From: Candidatus Aenigmatarchaeota archaeon
GTDB lineage: Archaea; Aenigmatarchaeota; Aenigmatarchaeia; PWEA01; JAGHBM01
DNA length: 14,221 bases
NCBI GenBank assembly: GCA_023133195.1
Contig: JAGLWW010000005.1
Span: 1-14,221 of the forward strand
Reading direction: 5' to 3'
Part shown: positions 5,689 to 11,346 of the stretch, in pieces
Layout of the letters: each line of letters starts with the position of its first letter
Numbering within the stretch: position 1 is the stretch's first letter
The notes under the pieces: generated by a model
The model's database searches: none
Told to the model about the DNA's origin: nothing
What the model saw: only the letters and a program-made list of their open reading frames with translations
Position numbers and translations under genes: made by a program

Positions 5689-6884
5689 CCAGTGATAATT
5701 TTTAAATCCTCTTTCTCCAGATTAAATTCTTTCTGTATATTTTCCTTCCATGCCTTGTTTTTGAAAATAAGCCTGAACACAGGGAAGTACTCTTTCATTA
5801 TAACCCTTGATGAAACATGCAGCTGCTCCCCCATCTTTTCGCAGATATCCTTAACCTGCTTTCTTGAAGTCTTGGTGGAACCGTACATGGCCAGTCTTTT
5901 CGGAGGCCTATACGGACTGAACTTTCTATACATCTCTTTCTTCGAGATGGACACGCCACCGCACATGATGTCTATCATATATTTCTTAAACCTCCAATTC
6001 TGCCTTACTCTGGTTCTGCTCCTGAAGAGGTCTGCCACGCTAAGGTAATTGAAAGCCTTTGCTATTTCTTTCGGATTCTCATACTCTGTGGTTATGTTCT
6101 GCTCCAGCCACCAGAAAATCTCATCCGGATCCTTGTCAACGTTTCTCATAATTTCTATGGAATTTTTTATGTTACTGGTCTTGAATATAACCTTCAACAC
6201 CTCAAAAATGTCATGCTTACTTTCCCTGTAACCCAGGACTTTAAGGTCCTTTTCTTCCAATTTTTTCTTTCCCCTGCTCAGAGATTCCAGATCGTTTATT
6301 GCTGACCTCAGGTCTCCGCCTGTTTCCCTCGCTATCCTCTTGAGAAGGCTGCGCTCACATTCTATCCCTTCCTTTTCGCATATCTCTCCAAGTCTTTTGG
6401 TCATGCTGTTCAGGTGAACCGAGCCAAATTTTATAAGTTCACAATAATTCCTTAGAGAACGAAGTTTCAGGTTGTATGCGTCATTTGCTGTCAGTACCAC
6501 GGGGAACTTGCTTTCCTTTACCACCTTTATCAACGCTCCCACACCGCCCTTATCAGACCTTCCTGATATCCCGTCAACCTCGTCTATGAGTATTATCTTC
6601 TTCCGGTTGAAAAGGCTCATCTGCTTTGTTGAATGGCCAATAGTTTCCTCTATGCTCTGGGCATTCCTCGCATCGCTTGCATTTATCTCTATCAGTTCCA
6701 GATTTTTTTCCTTGGCCAGAGCGTAAACAACTGCAGTCTTTCCGCTACCTGTCTTGCCCCAGAGAAGCGCCGCCTTTCCACCTTTTTTCCATTCCTTATA
6801 CCAGTTCTCAAAATCAGTTACTCTTTTTTGCCCCACAACTTCCGCAAGTTTTTTAGGCATATATTTGTCAGTCCAAGAAGTCAT
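5685..6884 (-). CDS. rfcL: Replication factor C large subunit
   Basis: 399 residues. RFC-L joins four small subunits to load the PCNA sliding clamp on primer-template DNA using ATP. The N-terminus WTDKYMPKKLAEVVGQ (4-19) is the RFC box. Walker A is GKTGSGKT (43-50), Walker B ILIDEVD (98-104), and sensor 1 LTANDAY (131-137). TGGDLRSAINDLESL (about 188-202) is the sensor 2 / lid region, followed by the helical collar domain. Two features differ from common members: the P-loop has KT where GPPG is usual, and the protein ends soon after the collar (LEKEDLKIITG) without the lysine-rich tail and Q..LFDF PCNA-binding motif found in many archaeal RFC-L. Start ATG 6884 has a TATA box about 25 nt upstream and no Shine-Dalgarno site, so it is probably leaderless. 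Secure. Confidence 0.94.
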   Translation of the reverse strand: MTSWTDKYMPKKLAEVVGQKRVTDFENWYKEWKKGGKAALLWGKTGSGKTAVVYALAKEKNLELIEINASDARNAQSIEETIGHSTKQMSLFNRKKIILIDEVDGISGRSDKGGVGALIKVVKESKFPVVLTANDAYNLKLRSLRNYCELIKFGSVHLNSMTKRLGEICEKEGIECERSLLKRIARETGGDLRSAINDLESLSRGKKKLEEKDLKVLGYRESKHDIFEVLKVIFKTSNIKNSIEIMRNVDKDPDEIFWWLEQNITTEYENPKEIAKAFNYLSVADLFRSRTRVRQNWRFKKYMIDIMCGGVSISKKEMYRKFSPYRPPKRLAMYGSTKTSRKQVKDICEKMGEQLHVSSRVIMKEYFPVFRLIFKNKAWKENIQKEFNLEKEDLKIITG

Positions 6885-6903
6885 GTGTATATTTAGGGCT
6901 TGT

Positions 6904-6915
6904 AATTAATAAAAA
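6904..6915 (-). promoter_or_regulatory. TATA-like box of rfcL
   Basis: On the minus strand TTTTTATTAATT lies about 25 nt before the ATG at 6884, consistent with a leaderless transcript. Spacing-based inference. Confidence 0.45.
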
Positions 6916-6921
6916 TTGAGA

Positions 6922-7455
6922 TTAATGGAGATATGGCTTTATCTTTTCATCCACTTTGAAGGCTTTTTCTATATTTGTTTTTGGCATAGGTCCTCCAAGC
7001 CATTCCCTTCTAAAAAGAGACAGACAATAATCGTGGTTCCCTATTTCACATACTGCGAGAAGGTCTACCATGTGGTTTTCTATTGCTGGGTTCCTGAGGA
7101 TTCTGTTCAAAACAGATTCTGAACTATGGCCATTATCTTTGTAAAATTTATCAGAAACATTTTCATGTACACATCCTCTTTTGTGTGCCATATAAACATT
7201 TTGAGCAGCCATGTTTTTTATATTCTGAATATCTTTCGTAACCAGAACAGTTTTTCCTTCATTTTCATCAGTGGTGGGTCTTACAAATGCGAATATATTA
7301 CCTGTACCTAGAGCATAAGCTTGTCTTGTTTTTTCCACCCTTTCCTTACATTCTATAATGGCATTCCAAGGAGAGATTTCACTCATTTGGAAATTATCAA
7401 CATGAAATTTATCATCTAACTCTAAAGAATAATATTCTGCATCGATTCTATTCAT
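6922..7455 (-). CDS. Hypothetical protein, family not recognised
   Basis: 177 residues from ATG 7455. The frame could open earlier (7533), but a TATA-like stretch at 7477-7487 lies about 25 nt before ATG 7455, and an earlier start would run over the promoter, so the shorter form is preferred (leaderless). No signal peptide or membrane helix is visible. It is a soluble-looking mixed alpha/beta sequence with GTGNIFAFVRPTTDENEG near residue 50, a TVLVTKDIQNIKN segment, two close cysteines/histidines (KRGCVHEN), and a C-terminal SLFRREWLGGPMP that has the look of a conserved motif. Codon use is A/T-richer than in rfcL and the MEMO gene on either side, as in the 9061-10835 group, which hints at acquisition (inference). 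I cannot assign a function. Confidence 0.68.
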   Translation of the reverse strand: MNRIDAEYYSLELDDKFHVDNFQMSEISPWNAIIECKERVEKTRQAYALGTGNIFAFVRPTTDENEGKTVLVTKDIQNIKNMAAQNVYMAHKRGCVHENVSDKFYKDNGHSSESVLNRILRNPAIENHMVDLLAVCEIGNHDYCLSLFRREWLGGPMPKTNIEKAFKVDEKIKPYLH

Positions 7456-7476
7456 AACTATTATATGGTAGTGAAT

Positions 7477-7487
7477 ATTATTTAAAT
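7477..7487 (-). promoter_or_regulatory. TATA-like box for the gene at 7455
   Basis: ATTTAAATAAT on the minus strand, about 25 nt before ATG 7455, with no ribosome binding site between. It supports the shorter start for the hypothetical gene. The MEMO promoter on the other strand lies about 25 nt away. Confidence 0.45.
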
Positions 7488-7509
7488 GTTTCCATCCCCT
7501 CTTTTCGGT

Positions 7510-7520
7510 AAATTTATTAA
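7510..7520 (+). promoter_or_regulatory. TATA-like box for the MEMO1-family gene
   Basis: AAATTTATTAA places the expected transcription start near 7541-7545, just before GGGTG (7542-7546) and the likely start codon. This argues against the far upstream in-frame start at 7486, which precedes the promoter. Confidence 0.45.
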
Positions 7521-7551
7521 CCTGAACACCCAATTACCTCTGGGTGTGTCT

Positions 7552-8394
7552 TTGATAATCAGAAATCCTGTTGCTCTCGGTGCTTTTTATCCCAGAAGCT
7601 CTTCTGATTTGAGAACCACAATAGACAAGTTCATGAGAAGGGTCGGGGAAGTTGAAAAGAGAAACGTGCTCGGTATGGTCTCTCCGCATGCCGGATACAT
7701 ATACTGCGGGAAGACGCAGGCTCATGCCTACAAATCCCTTCTTGAAAACACGACTTTTGTAATAATCGGCCCCAATCACATGGGTCTCGGTGCCAATGCA
7801 TCGATAATGTGCGAGGGGATATGGAAAACTCCTCTTGGTGTCTGCAGAATTGAATCGGAGCTTGCAAGGAAAATTCTTGAAAAAAGCAAATTCCTTGAAG
7901 AAGACCTGCATGCACACACGCAGGAGCATTCAATAGAAGTGCAGCTGCCATGGCTGCAGTACATGTTCACTCCTGTCAATTTCGTTCCCATATGCCTAGG
8001 TCATACAAGCCTGGAAGCCTACAAGGATATAGGACTTGCCATAAGGGATTCCGTTATCGGCAATACGGTTGTTATTGCCTCTTCTGATTTCACACACTTC
8101 GGTGAGAGCTACGGCTACACGCCGGTCTCAGGCGGACCCGGAAATGTGCTTGGTTTTATGGAGAAGGTTGACCTGGAGGCTGCCAAGGCAGTGGCAGACA
8201 TTGCACCGGAAAGGTTCTTGGAAATAATAGAGAAATACAGGGCCACAATATGCGGACGCGCCGCGATAGCCACCATGCTGTACGCGGTAAAAGACCGGGC
8301 CACCAAAGGGACCATACTGGATTACACAACTTCTTATGAAATCTCAAGAGACATAAACGCTCTGGTAGGCTACTGCGGAATCGTGATAGAGTAG
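7552..8394 (+). CDS. MEMO1 family protein
   Basis: 280 residues from TTG 7552. MEMO proteins have a dioxygenase-like fold related to LigB; the human member binds copper through two histidines and a cysteine. The family N-terminus IIRNPVALGAFYP is at residues 2-14, SPHAGYIYCG at about 44-53 (H46), GPNHMG at 73-78 (H76), EHSIEVQLPWLQ at 125-136, SSDFTHFG at 177-184, and ICGRAA at 233-238 (C234). All three equivalents of the human metal ligands are present. GGGTG (7542-7546) is 5 nt before TTG; GTG 7546 is an alternative adding two residues. The in-frame ATG at 7486 lies upstream of the promoter and would add non-conserved residues. Its biochemical role in archaea is unclear. It is convergent with the MGMT-like gene, 16 nt apart. 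Confidence 0.92.
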   Translation: MIIRNPVALGAFYPRSSSDLRTTIDKFMRRVGEVEKRNVLGMVSPHAGYIYCGKTQAHAYKSLLENTTFVIIGPNHMGLGANASIMCEGIWKTPLGVCRIESELARKILEKSKFLEEDLHAHTQEHSIEVQLPWLQYMFTPVNFVPICLGHTSLEAYKDIGLAIRDSVIGNTVVIASSDFTHFGESYGYTPVSGGPGNVLGFMEKVDLEAAKAVADIAPERFLEIIEKYRATICGRAAIATMLYAVKDRATKGTILDYTTSYEISRDINALVGYCGIVIE

Positions 8395-8404
8395 CTTTTA
8401 TTTC
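8395..8404 (+). terminator. Short T-rich terminator between convergent genes
   Basis: CTTTTATTTC immediately follows the MEMO stop codon. Archaeal termination often needs only a short U-rich stretch, and this is the only candidate in the 16-nt convergent gap. Weak. Confidence 0.3.
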
Positions 8405-8410
8405 TAATTG

Positions 8411-8710
8411 TTAAAATTCATGCAGATACTTCTTCAAATCCACCTTTCCATTCCTGATTTCTATCCCGTCTCTTTTCAAAAGTTCTATCTTTTTCTCTAC
8501 ACCACCCGCTCCCCCGTATCCGCCAAGACTGCCATCACTTTTGATAATCTTGTAGCAGGGCGCGCCAATGGGATCAGGGTTTACATGAAGGATCATGCCT
8601 ACGGCTCTCGGATGAATACCAGTGGCCACAGAGACGGCCTTATAGGTAGAAATCTTCCCTTTAGGAATTTTCTTAAGAAGTTTGTAAACCTTCTGTTTTT
8701 TATCTTTCAT
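8411..8710 (-). CDS. MGMT-like methylated-DNA-[protein]-cysteine S-methyltransferase domain protein
   Basis: 99 residues, the size of a stand-alone DNA-binding/active-site domain of O6-alkylguanine repair proteins. These flip the damaged base and move the alkyl group to an active cysteine, inactivating themselves. The helix-turn-helix part IPKGKISTYKAVSVATGI (15-32) is followed by the arginine-finger segment HPRAVGMIL (R35), then NPDPIGAPCYKII with Asn44 and active cysteine C52, and GSLGGYGG downstream. The usual PCHRV motif reads PCYKI; the cysteine is kept, so it is not an ATL-type protein that has lost it. The usual N-terminal domain is missing. ATG 8710 is 8 nt after the stop of a 33-codon ORF, so the two probably share a transcript. 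Activity on O6-methylguanine is plausible but unproven. Confidence 0.87.
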   Translation of the reverse strand: MKDKKQKVYKLLKKIPKGKISTYKAVSVATGIHPRAVGMILHVNPDPIGAPCYKIIKSDGSLGGYGGAGGVEKKIELLKRDGIEIRNGKVDLKKYLHEF

Positions 8711-8718
8711 AACAATCT

Positions 8719-8820
8719 TTATACGTAATCTTCATTAAAATTCTTATAAAATTTTATTATTTTTTTCCCCATACTAACGAAATAATCTTCAGGTATTTCA
8801 TCAATTTCCCTACCTAACAT
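8719..8820 (-). CDS. Micro-ORF upstream of the MGMT-like gene (33 residues)
   Basis: ATG at 8820 is preceded by AGAGGTGG with a 5-nt gap, one of the best ribosome binding sites in the window. The frame runs to a TAA at 8719-8721, leaving 8 nt before the MGMT-like ATG. The product begins MLGREIDEIPEDYFVSMGKK and is acidic at the front and basic/aromatic at the back (KKIIKFYKNF), with no membrane helix or signal peptide. It is too short for family recognition. It may be a small regulatory or partner protein, or a leader peptide for the downstream gene. The abutting inverted repeats at 8832-8873 are immediately upstream. Existence is supported by the ribosome binding site and operon position; function unknown. 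Confidence 0.55.
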   Translation of the reverse strand: MLGREIDEIPEDYFVSMGKKIIKFYKNFNEDYV

Positions 8821-8831
8821 CTCAACCACCT

Positions 8832-8852
8832 CTTAATTTTTTTTAAATTAAG
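8832..8852. repeat. Perfect inverted repeat, 8-nt arms, 5-nt spacer
   Basis: CTTAATTT (8832-8839) is the exact reverse complement of AAATTAAG (8845-8852), separated by TTTTT. It directly precedes the ribosome binding site of the leftward ORF at 8820, so in that transcript it would lie in the 5' leader or at the transcription start. It abuts the next inverted repeat without a gap. Confidence 0.7.
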
Positions 8853-8873
8853 TTTGGAAATACGATTTCCAAA
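8853..8873. repeat. Perfect inverted repeat, 9-nt arms, 3-nt spacer (possible operator)
   Basis: TTTGGAAAT (8853-8861) is the exact reverse complement of ATTTCCAAA (8865-8873), with ACG between. The 21-nt span and two-fold symmetry are typical of sites bound by dimeric helix-turn-helix regulators, and its place in a divergent promoter fits an operator. A structured RNA leader for the leftward transcript is the alternative. Confidence 0.7.
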
Positions 8874-9020
8874 TCTTAAAAATTTTTTATTTTTTGAGCA
8901 CTTCCTCTAATGAGAAAACACAGAATTGACACGGGGGCGTATCAAATACATATAATATTGGGGCTTCAGATATAAAAAATTATGCCTGTTAATTGTCGAA
9001 TTTTGCATCCATGTTAAGGG

Positions 9021-9029
9021 TTTAAATAC
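9021..9029 (+). promoter_or_regulatory. TATA-like box for the three-gene unknown operon
   Basis: TTTAAATAC lies about 25 nt before the expected transcription start near 9050, just ahead of the ribosome binding site AGGTGAT (9051-9057) and ATG 9061. Confidence 0.5.
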
Positions 9030-9060
9030 TTTTCGTTACTTAATAGTGATAGGTGATAAG

Positions 9061-9840
9061 ATGAATAATAAAGAACAATCGCAAAAAAGTTGGCTTGATT
9101 TACCAAATTTACTTGGAGATAGAGAGACTTTAGAAGACCTTTGCAAAACCGATGTTGGAAGAAATTTAGCTGCGATGGGAACCATAGGTGCTGCATTAAA
9201 TAGCATTAATGAAGAAAAAAACAAACCTGCAAATCCAAGATTTCTTCGTCCGTCGGTTGGACAATTTCCTTTCGACAAAACCACTCTTTATATTATTAGA
9301 GCACTTGAAGAAAGAAATTTTGATGTACCAGGAATTAATGTAAAATTTCATTATTATGGTCCCAGTGATTCGTATAAAAAAGTTGATACGATAGAAGGTG
9401 ATGATTTTAGACTATGGTTCTGTCGTGTTCAAGGTAAAGTCGACCCTTTCTGGAACGATACAGCGGCGGTTACTGAATTAAATATACCTAGAAAGGAATT
9501 GCATGTTTATGAGGATAACTCTGGTCCAACATTTTATTTATATGCTGGAGATGATTGGGAAAAGGATAAAAAATTGTTTACTCGTGGTTTGAAAGTTAAT
9601 AGTAAATTAAATAAAGAACCCAAAACTTATTTAAGGTACACAGGGTCGTTACAAAAAAGTCATTTGGAGTCTTATCTTTCAAAACCATTTAATTGGGCAC
9701 CCTACTTGGTGCATGATAACGATTTAGGAAGGGAATATGATCCAGAAGGAGACGAACCAGCATATTTCAAAACTCAGAAAGTATTCCAAGAATTTAAAGA
9801 TTTCTTAGAGTCCAAACTAAAGGAAATAGAGAAAGAATAG
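9061..9840 (+). CDS. Hypothetical protein, family not recognised (unknown operon, gene 1)
   Basis: 259 residues from ATG 9061, 3 nt after AGGTGAT; in-frame GTG 9046 precedes the ribosome binding site and is rejected. No signal peptide or membrane helix is visible. The N-terminal 60 residues are polar and helical with a small-residue stretch NLAAMGTIGAALNSI at about 34-48. The middle looks like an alpha/beta domain rich in aromatic and acidic residues: FPFDKTTLYIIRALEERNF, VKFHYYGPSDSYKKVDT, EGDDFRLWFCRVQGK, TFYLYAGDDWEKD. The C-terminus is a charged helix ending KLKEIEKE. Two separate pairs of acidic residues (GDDF, GDDW) could bind metal, but I see no known catalytic motif. Codons are A/T-richer than in neighbouring housekeeping genes. 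Gene 2 starts 8 nt after its stop. Confidence 0.7.
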   Translation: MNNKEQSQKSWLDLPNLLGDRETLEDLCKTDVGRNLAAMGTIGAALNSINEEKNKPANPRFLRPSVGQFPFDKTTLYIIRALEERNFDVPGINVKFHYYGPSDSYKKVDTIEGDDFRLWFCRVQGKVDPFWNDTAAVTELNIPRKELHVYEDNSGPTFYLYAGDDWEKDKKLFTRGLKVNSKLNKEPKTYLRYTGSLQKSHLESYLSKPFNWAPYLVHDNDLGREYDPEGDEPAYFKTQKVFQEFKDFLESKLKEIEKE

Positions 9841-9848
9841 TTGATAAA

Positions 9849-10580
9849 ATGACTGATAATTACAAAGAGATTGAAAGAAGAAAAAAATTTATTAAAGAAC
9901 ATGTTGGAAATGAATCTTTAAATGTTTTAAAGGAACAAGGCATTGACATCGATAATACATTGGATAGTATCATAAAAGGTCAAGTAGAAAGGGAAAAAGA
10001 ATTGGAAAAACAAAGAGAAAAACCAAGCGTAGAAAATGTAATGACTTCTGAATTAGTATACCTATCTCAGGGTGAAACAAGCTTCTATAGAGATGAATAT
10101 TTTAGAAGATTAAATCTTATAGGTCTTTCAGAACCAGAAATAGTTGAGTTGGATAAAAAAGAATTGAGTGTTATTCTTTCTGGAGCTGAAGTTCCTAACA
10201 GAAACCAGCCTTGGGTGGGAAGATACTTTTTTATGCAAGGAACGACACCAGAACAGCTTCCTAAACCAGAAGATTTGACGTTATCAGAATTAATAATGAT
10301 TACAGACGATGCAAACTCTGCCTTTTGGAGAGACCATGAATGGTTATCAAAAGAAACTTGGCAGGCAGTTTGTATAGCTGCATCATGTGCTCAATATACT
10401 GAAGCAAAATATGCTCATGCCTTTGGAAAAAGAGTAAAGGAATTAGGATGTTCACAAGAACAAGAGGGAGCTTATACAAAAAATGAATGTTATTTAGCCG
10501 AGAGATTAAAATGGGGTCGTAAAGATATACCAGTTCCTTGGACAAAAGAATCAACCGATTTGAAAAAATATAAGAGATAA
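9849..10580 (+). CDS. Hypothetical protein, family not recognised (unknown operon, gene 2)
   Basis: 243 residues. The N-terminal 60 residues are highly charged and probably coiled-coil (ERRKKFIKEHVG, then KGQVEREKELEKQREK). A globular part follows with LVYLSQGETSFYRDEYFRR at about 70-88, repeated LSEPEIVELDKKELS and LTLSELIMITDDANSAFW segments, and a C-terminal helical part containing three cysteines (AVCIAASCAQYTEAKYAH, ELGCSQEQ) plus one more (NECYLAERLKWG). No membrane segment. The start is ATG 9849 after GTTGAT; the ribosome binding site is modest but the 8-nt gap suggests coupling to gene 1. Gene 3 follows after 24 nt. I cannot assign it to a family. The coiled-coil plus globular layout would suit a partner of gene 1 (inference). 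Confidence 0.7.
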   Translation: MTDNYKEIERRKKFIKEHVGNESLNVLKEQGIDIDNTLDSIIKGQVEREKELEKQREKPSVENVMTSELVYLSQGETSFYRDEYFRRLNLIGLSEPEIVELDKKELSVILSGAEVPNRNQPWVGRYFFMQGTTPEQLPKPEDLTLSELIMITDDANSAFWRDHEWLSKETWQAVCIAASCAQYTEAKYAHAFGKRVKELGCSQEQEGAYTKNECYLAERLKWGRKDIPVPWTKESTDLKKYKR

Positions 10581-10604
10581 TTATAATGGAACAAAGGTGA
10601 TAAA

Positions 10605-10835
10605 ATGGTAACAATTTTTGATAAAGGCAAGCCTATAGCCACATCAGATGAAAAGGAAGCAAAACGCCTAGCGGGCAGAACACAAGTTATAGATGAAGTT
10701 CTGAAGGAAATAGGATACAAAGATGGTTACGACAAATATGAAGAGTATATTAATGACATGACAGAAAACGATTTTCCGAAATACTTGAAATTTGTAAAAC
10801 GTGTAGATGAACTATCTGAAGAACGTGGCTTCTAA
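10605..10835 (+). CDS. Small hypothetical protein, family not recognised (unknown operon, gene 3)
   Basis: 76 residues, preceded by AAAGGTGATAAA, a strong ribosome binding site. It is acidic and mostly helical: a short strand-like start (MVTIFDKGKPIA), then EKEAKRLAGRTQVIDEVLKE, GYDKYEEYINDM, and FPKYLKFVKRVDELSEERGF. There is no cysteine, membrane helix or signal peptide. It may be a small accessory or regulatory subunit for genes 1 and 2, with which it shares direction, base composition and GGTGAT-type translation signals. No family recognised. Confidence 0.68.
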   Translation: MVTIFDKGKPIATSDEKEAKRLAGRTQVIDEVLKEIGYKDGYDKYEEYINDMTENDFPKYLKFVKRVDELSEERGF

Positions 10836-10851
10836 AATACTACTTTCTGTC

Positions 10852-10864
10852 AAATTTATTTAAC
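10852..10864 (+). promoter_or_regulatory. TATA-like box of the Nudix gene
   Basis: AAATTTATTTAAC lies about 26 nt upstream of ATG 10886, with no ribosome binding site between, so the transcript is probably leaderless and separate from the operon before it. Confidence 0.5.
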
Positions 10865-10885
10865 TCCGGATTTTCTATTATAATT

Positions 10886-11314
10886 ATGGAAAAAATTACG
10901 AGAGCAGGAATCGGAATAATGATTCTTAAAGACGGCAAGGTCCTTCTGGGCAGGAGGCACGAAGACCCTGAAAAGGCCGATTCAGCACTTCATGGAGAAG
11001 GGACATGGACCATGCCCGGCGGCAAGATTGATTTTGGCCAGAGTCCAGAGGAGGCAGCATGCAGGGAGGTCATTGAAGAGACAGGAATAAAAATAGATAA
11101 GAAAGACCTGGAGATTATAAACGTAAGCAGCGACATATCCGGCGAAGCCCACTTCATAACAATAGGCTTCCTTTGCAGGGATTTTGAAGGGGAACCAAAA
11201 GTCATGGAACCCGATGAAATCGTGGAATGGAGATGGTTTCCACTAAACGAGACTCCAAGTCCGATATTCTTCCCAAGCGAGAAACTATTGAAAGCATATC
11301 TCGCAAAAACATAG
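10886..11314 (+). CDS. Nudix hydrolase
   Basis: 142 residues, a single Nudix domain. Such enzymes cut nucleoside diphosphates linked to another group, for example in oxidised or non-canonical nucleoside triphosphates. The Nudix box starts at GKIDFGQ and ends REVIEETGI, with the metal-binding glutamates of REVxEE intact. The first conserved Glu of the Gx5Ex7REUxEExGU pattern is Gln. Before it, GEGTWTMPGG fits the nucleotide-pool subgroup. The N-terminal strand GIGIMILKDGKVLLGRRHED and the late EWRWFPLNE are also typical. Exact substrate unknown; NTP sanitation or dCTP/dGTP derivatives are the best guess. It begins a return to higher-G+C, conserved sequence after the 9061-10835 group. Confidence 0.91.
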   Translation: MEKITRAGIGIMILKDGKVLLGRRHEDPEKADSALHGEGTWTMPGGKIDFGQSPEEAACREVIEETGIKIDKKDLEIINVSSDISGEAHFITIGFLCRDFEGEPKVMEPDEIVEWRWFPLNETPSPIFFPSEKLLKAYLAKT

Positions 11315-11326
11315 CTTTTTTATTTC
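11315..11326 (+). promoter_or_regulatory. TATA-like box of gltX
   Basis: CTTTTTTATTTC immediately follows the Nudix stop codon and is about 26 nt before ATG 11347. The same T-run could end the Nudix transcript. No Shine-Dalgarno site precedes the ATG, so leaderless initiation is likely. Confidence 0.45.
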
Positions 11327-11346
11327 TTGATTACAAACATTCTAAC

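Larger units (their letters stand above)
8821..9060. other. Divergent intergenic region with repeats and promoters
   Basis: About 240 nt lie between the leftward 33-codon ORF and the rightward gene at 9061. It is strongly A/T-rich on its left half and contains the two inverted repeats described separately, a run AAAAATTTTTTATTTTTT (about 8879-8896) that could act as the leftward TATA element, and the rightward TATA box at 9021-9029. I saw no tRNA, no credible ORF and no longer repeat in the rest. Confidence 0.6.

Noticed and set aside
8908..9009. Minus-strand 33-codon open frame in the divergent intergenic region
   Set aside because: No ribosome binding site, no protein-like pattern, and it overlaps probable promoter sequence.
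8936..9010. Possible tRNA or structured RNA starting at GGGGGCG with a TTCGAA-like loop
   Set aside because: No complementary acceptor end (CGCCCCC) and no consistent D or anticodon stems.
9061..10835. Prophage or transposon explanation for the unknown operon
   Set aside because: No integrase, transposase, structural phage gene, terminal inverted repeat or target duplication was found on either side.
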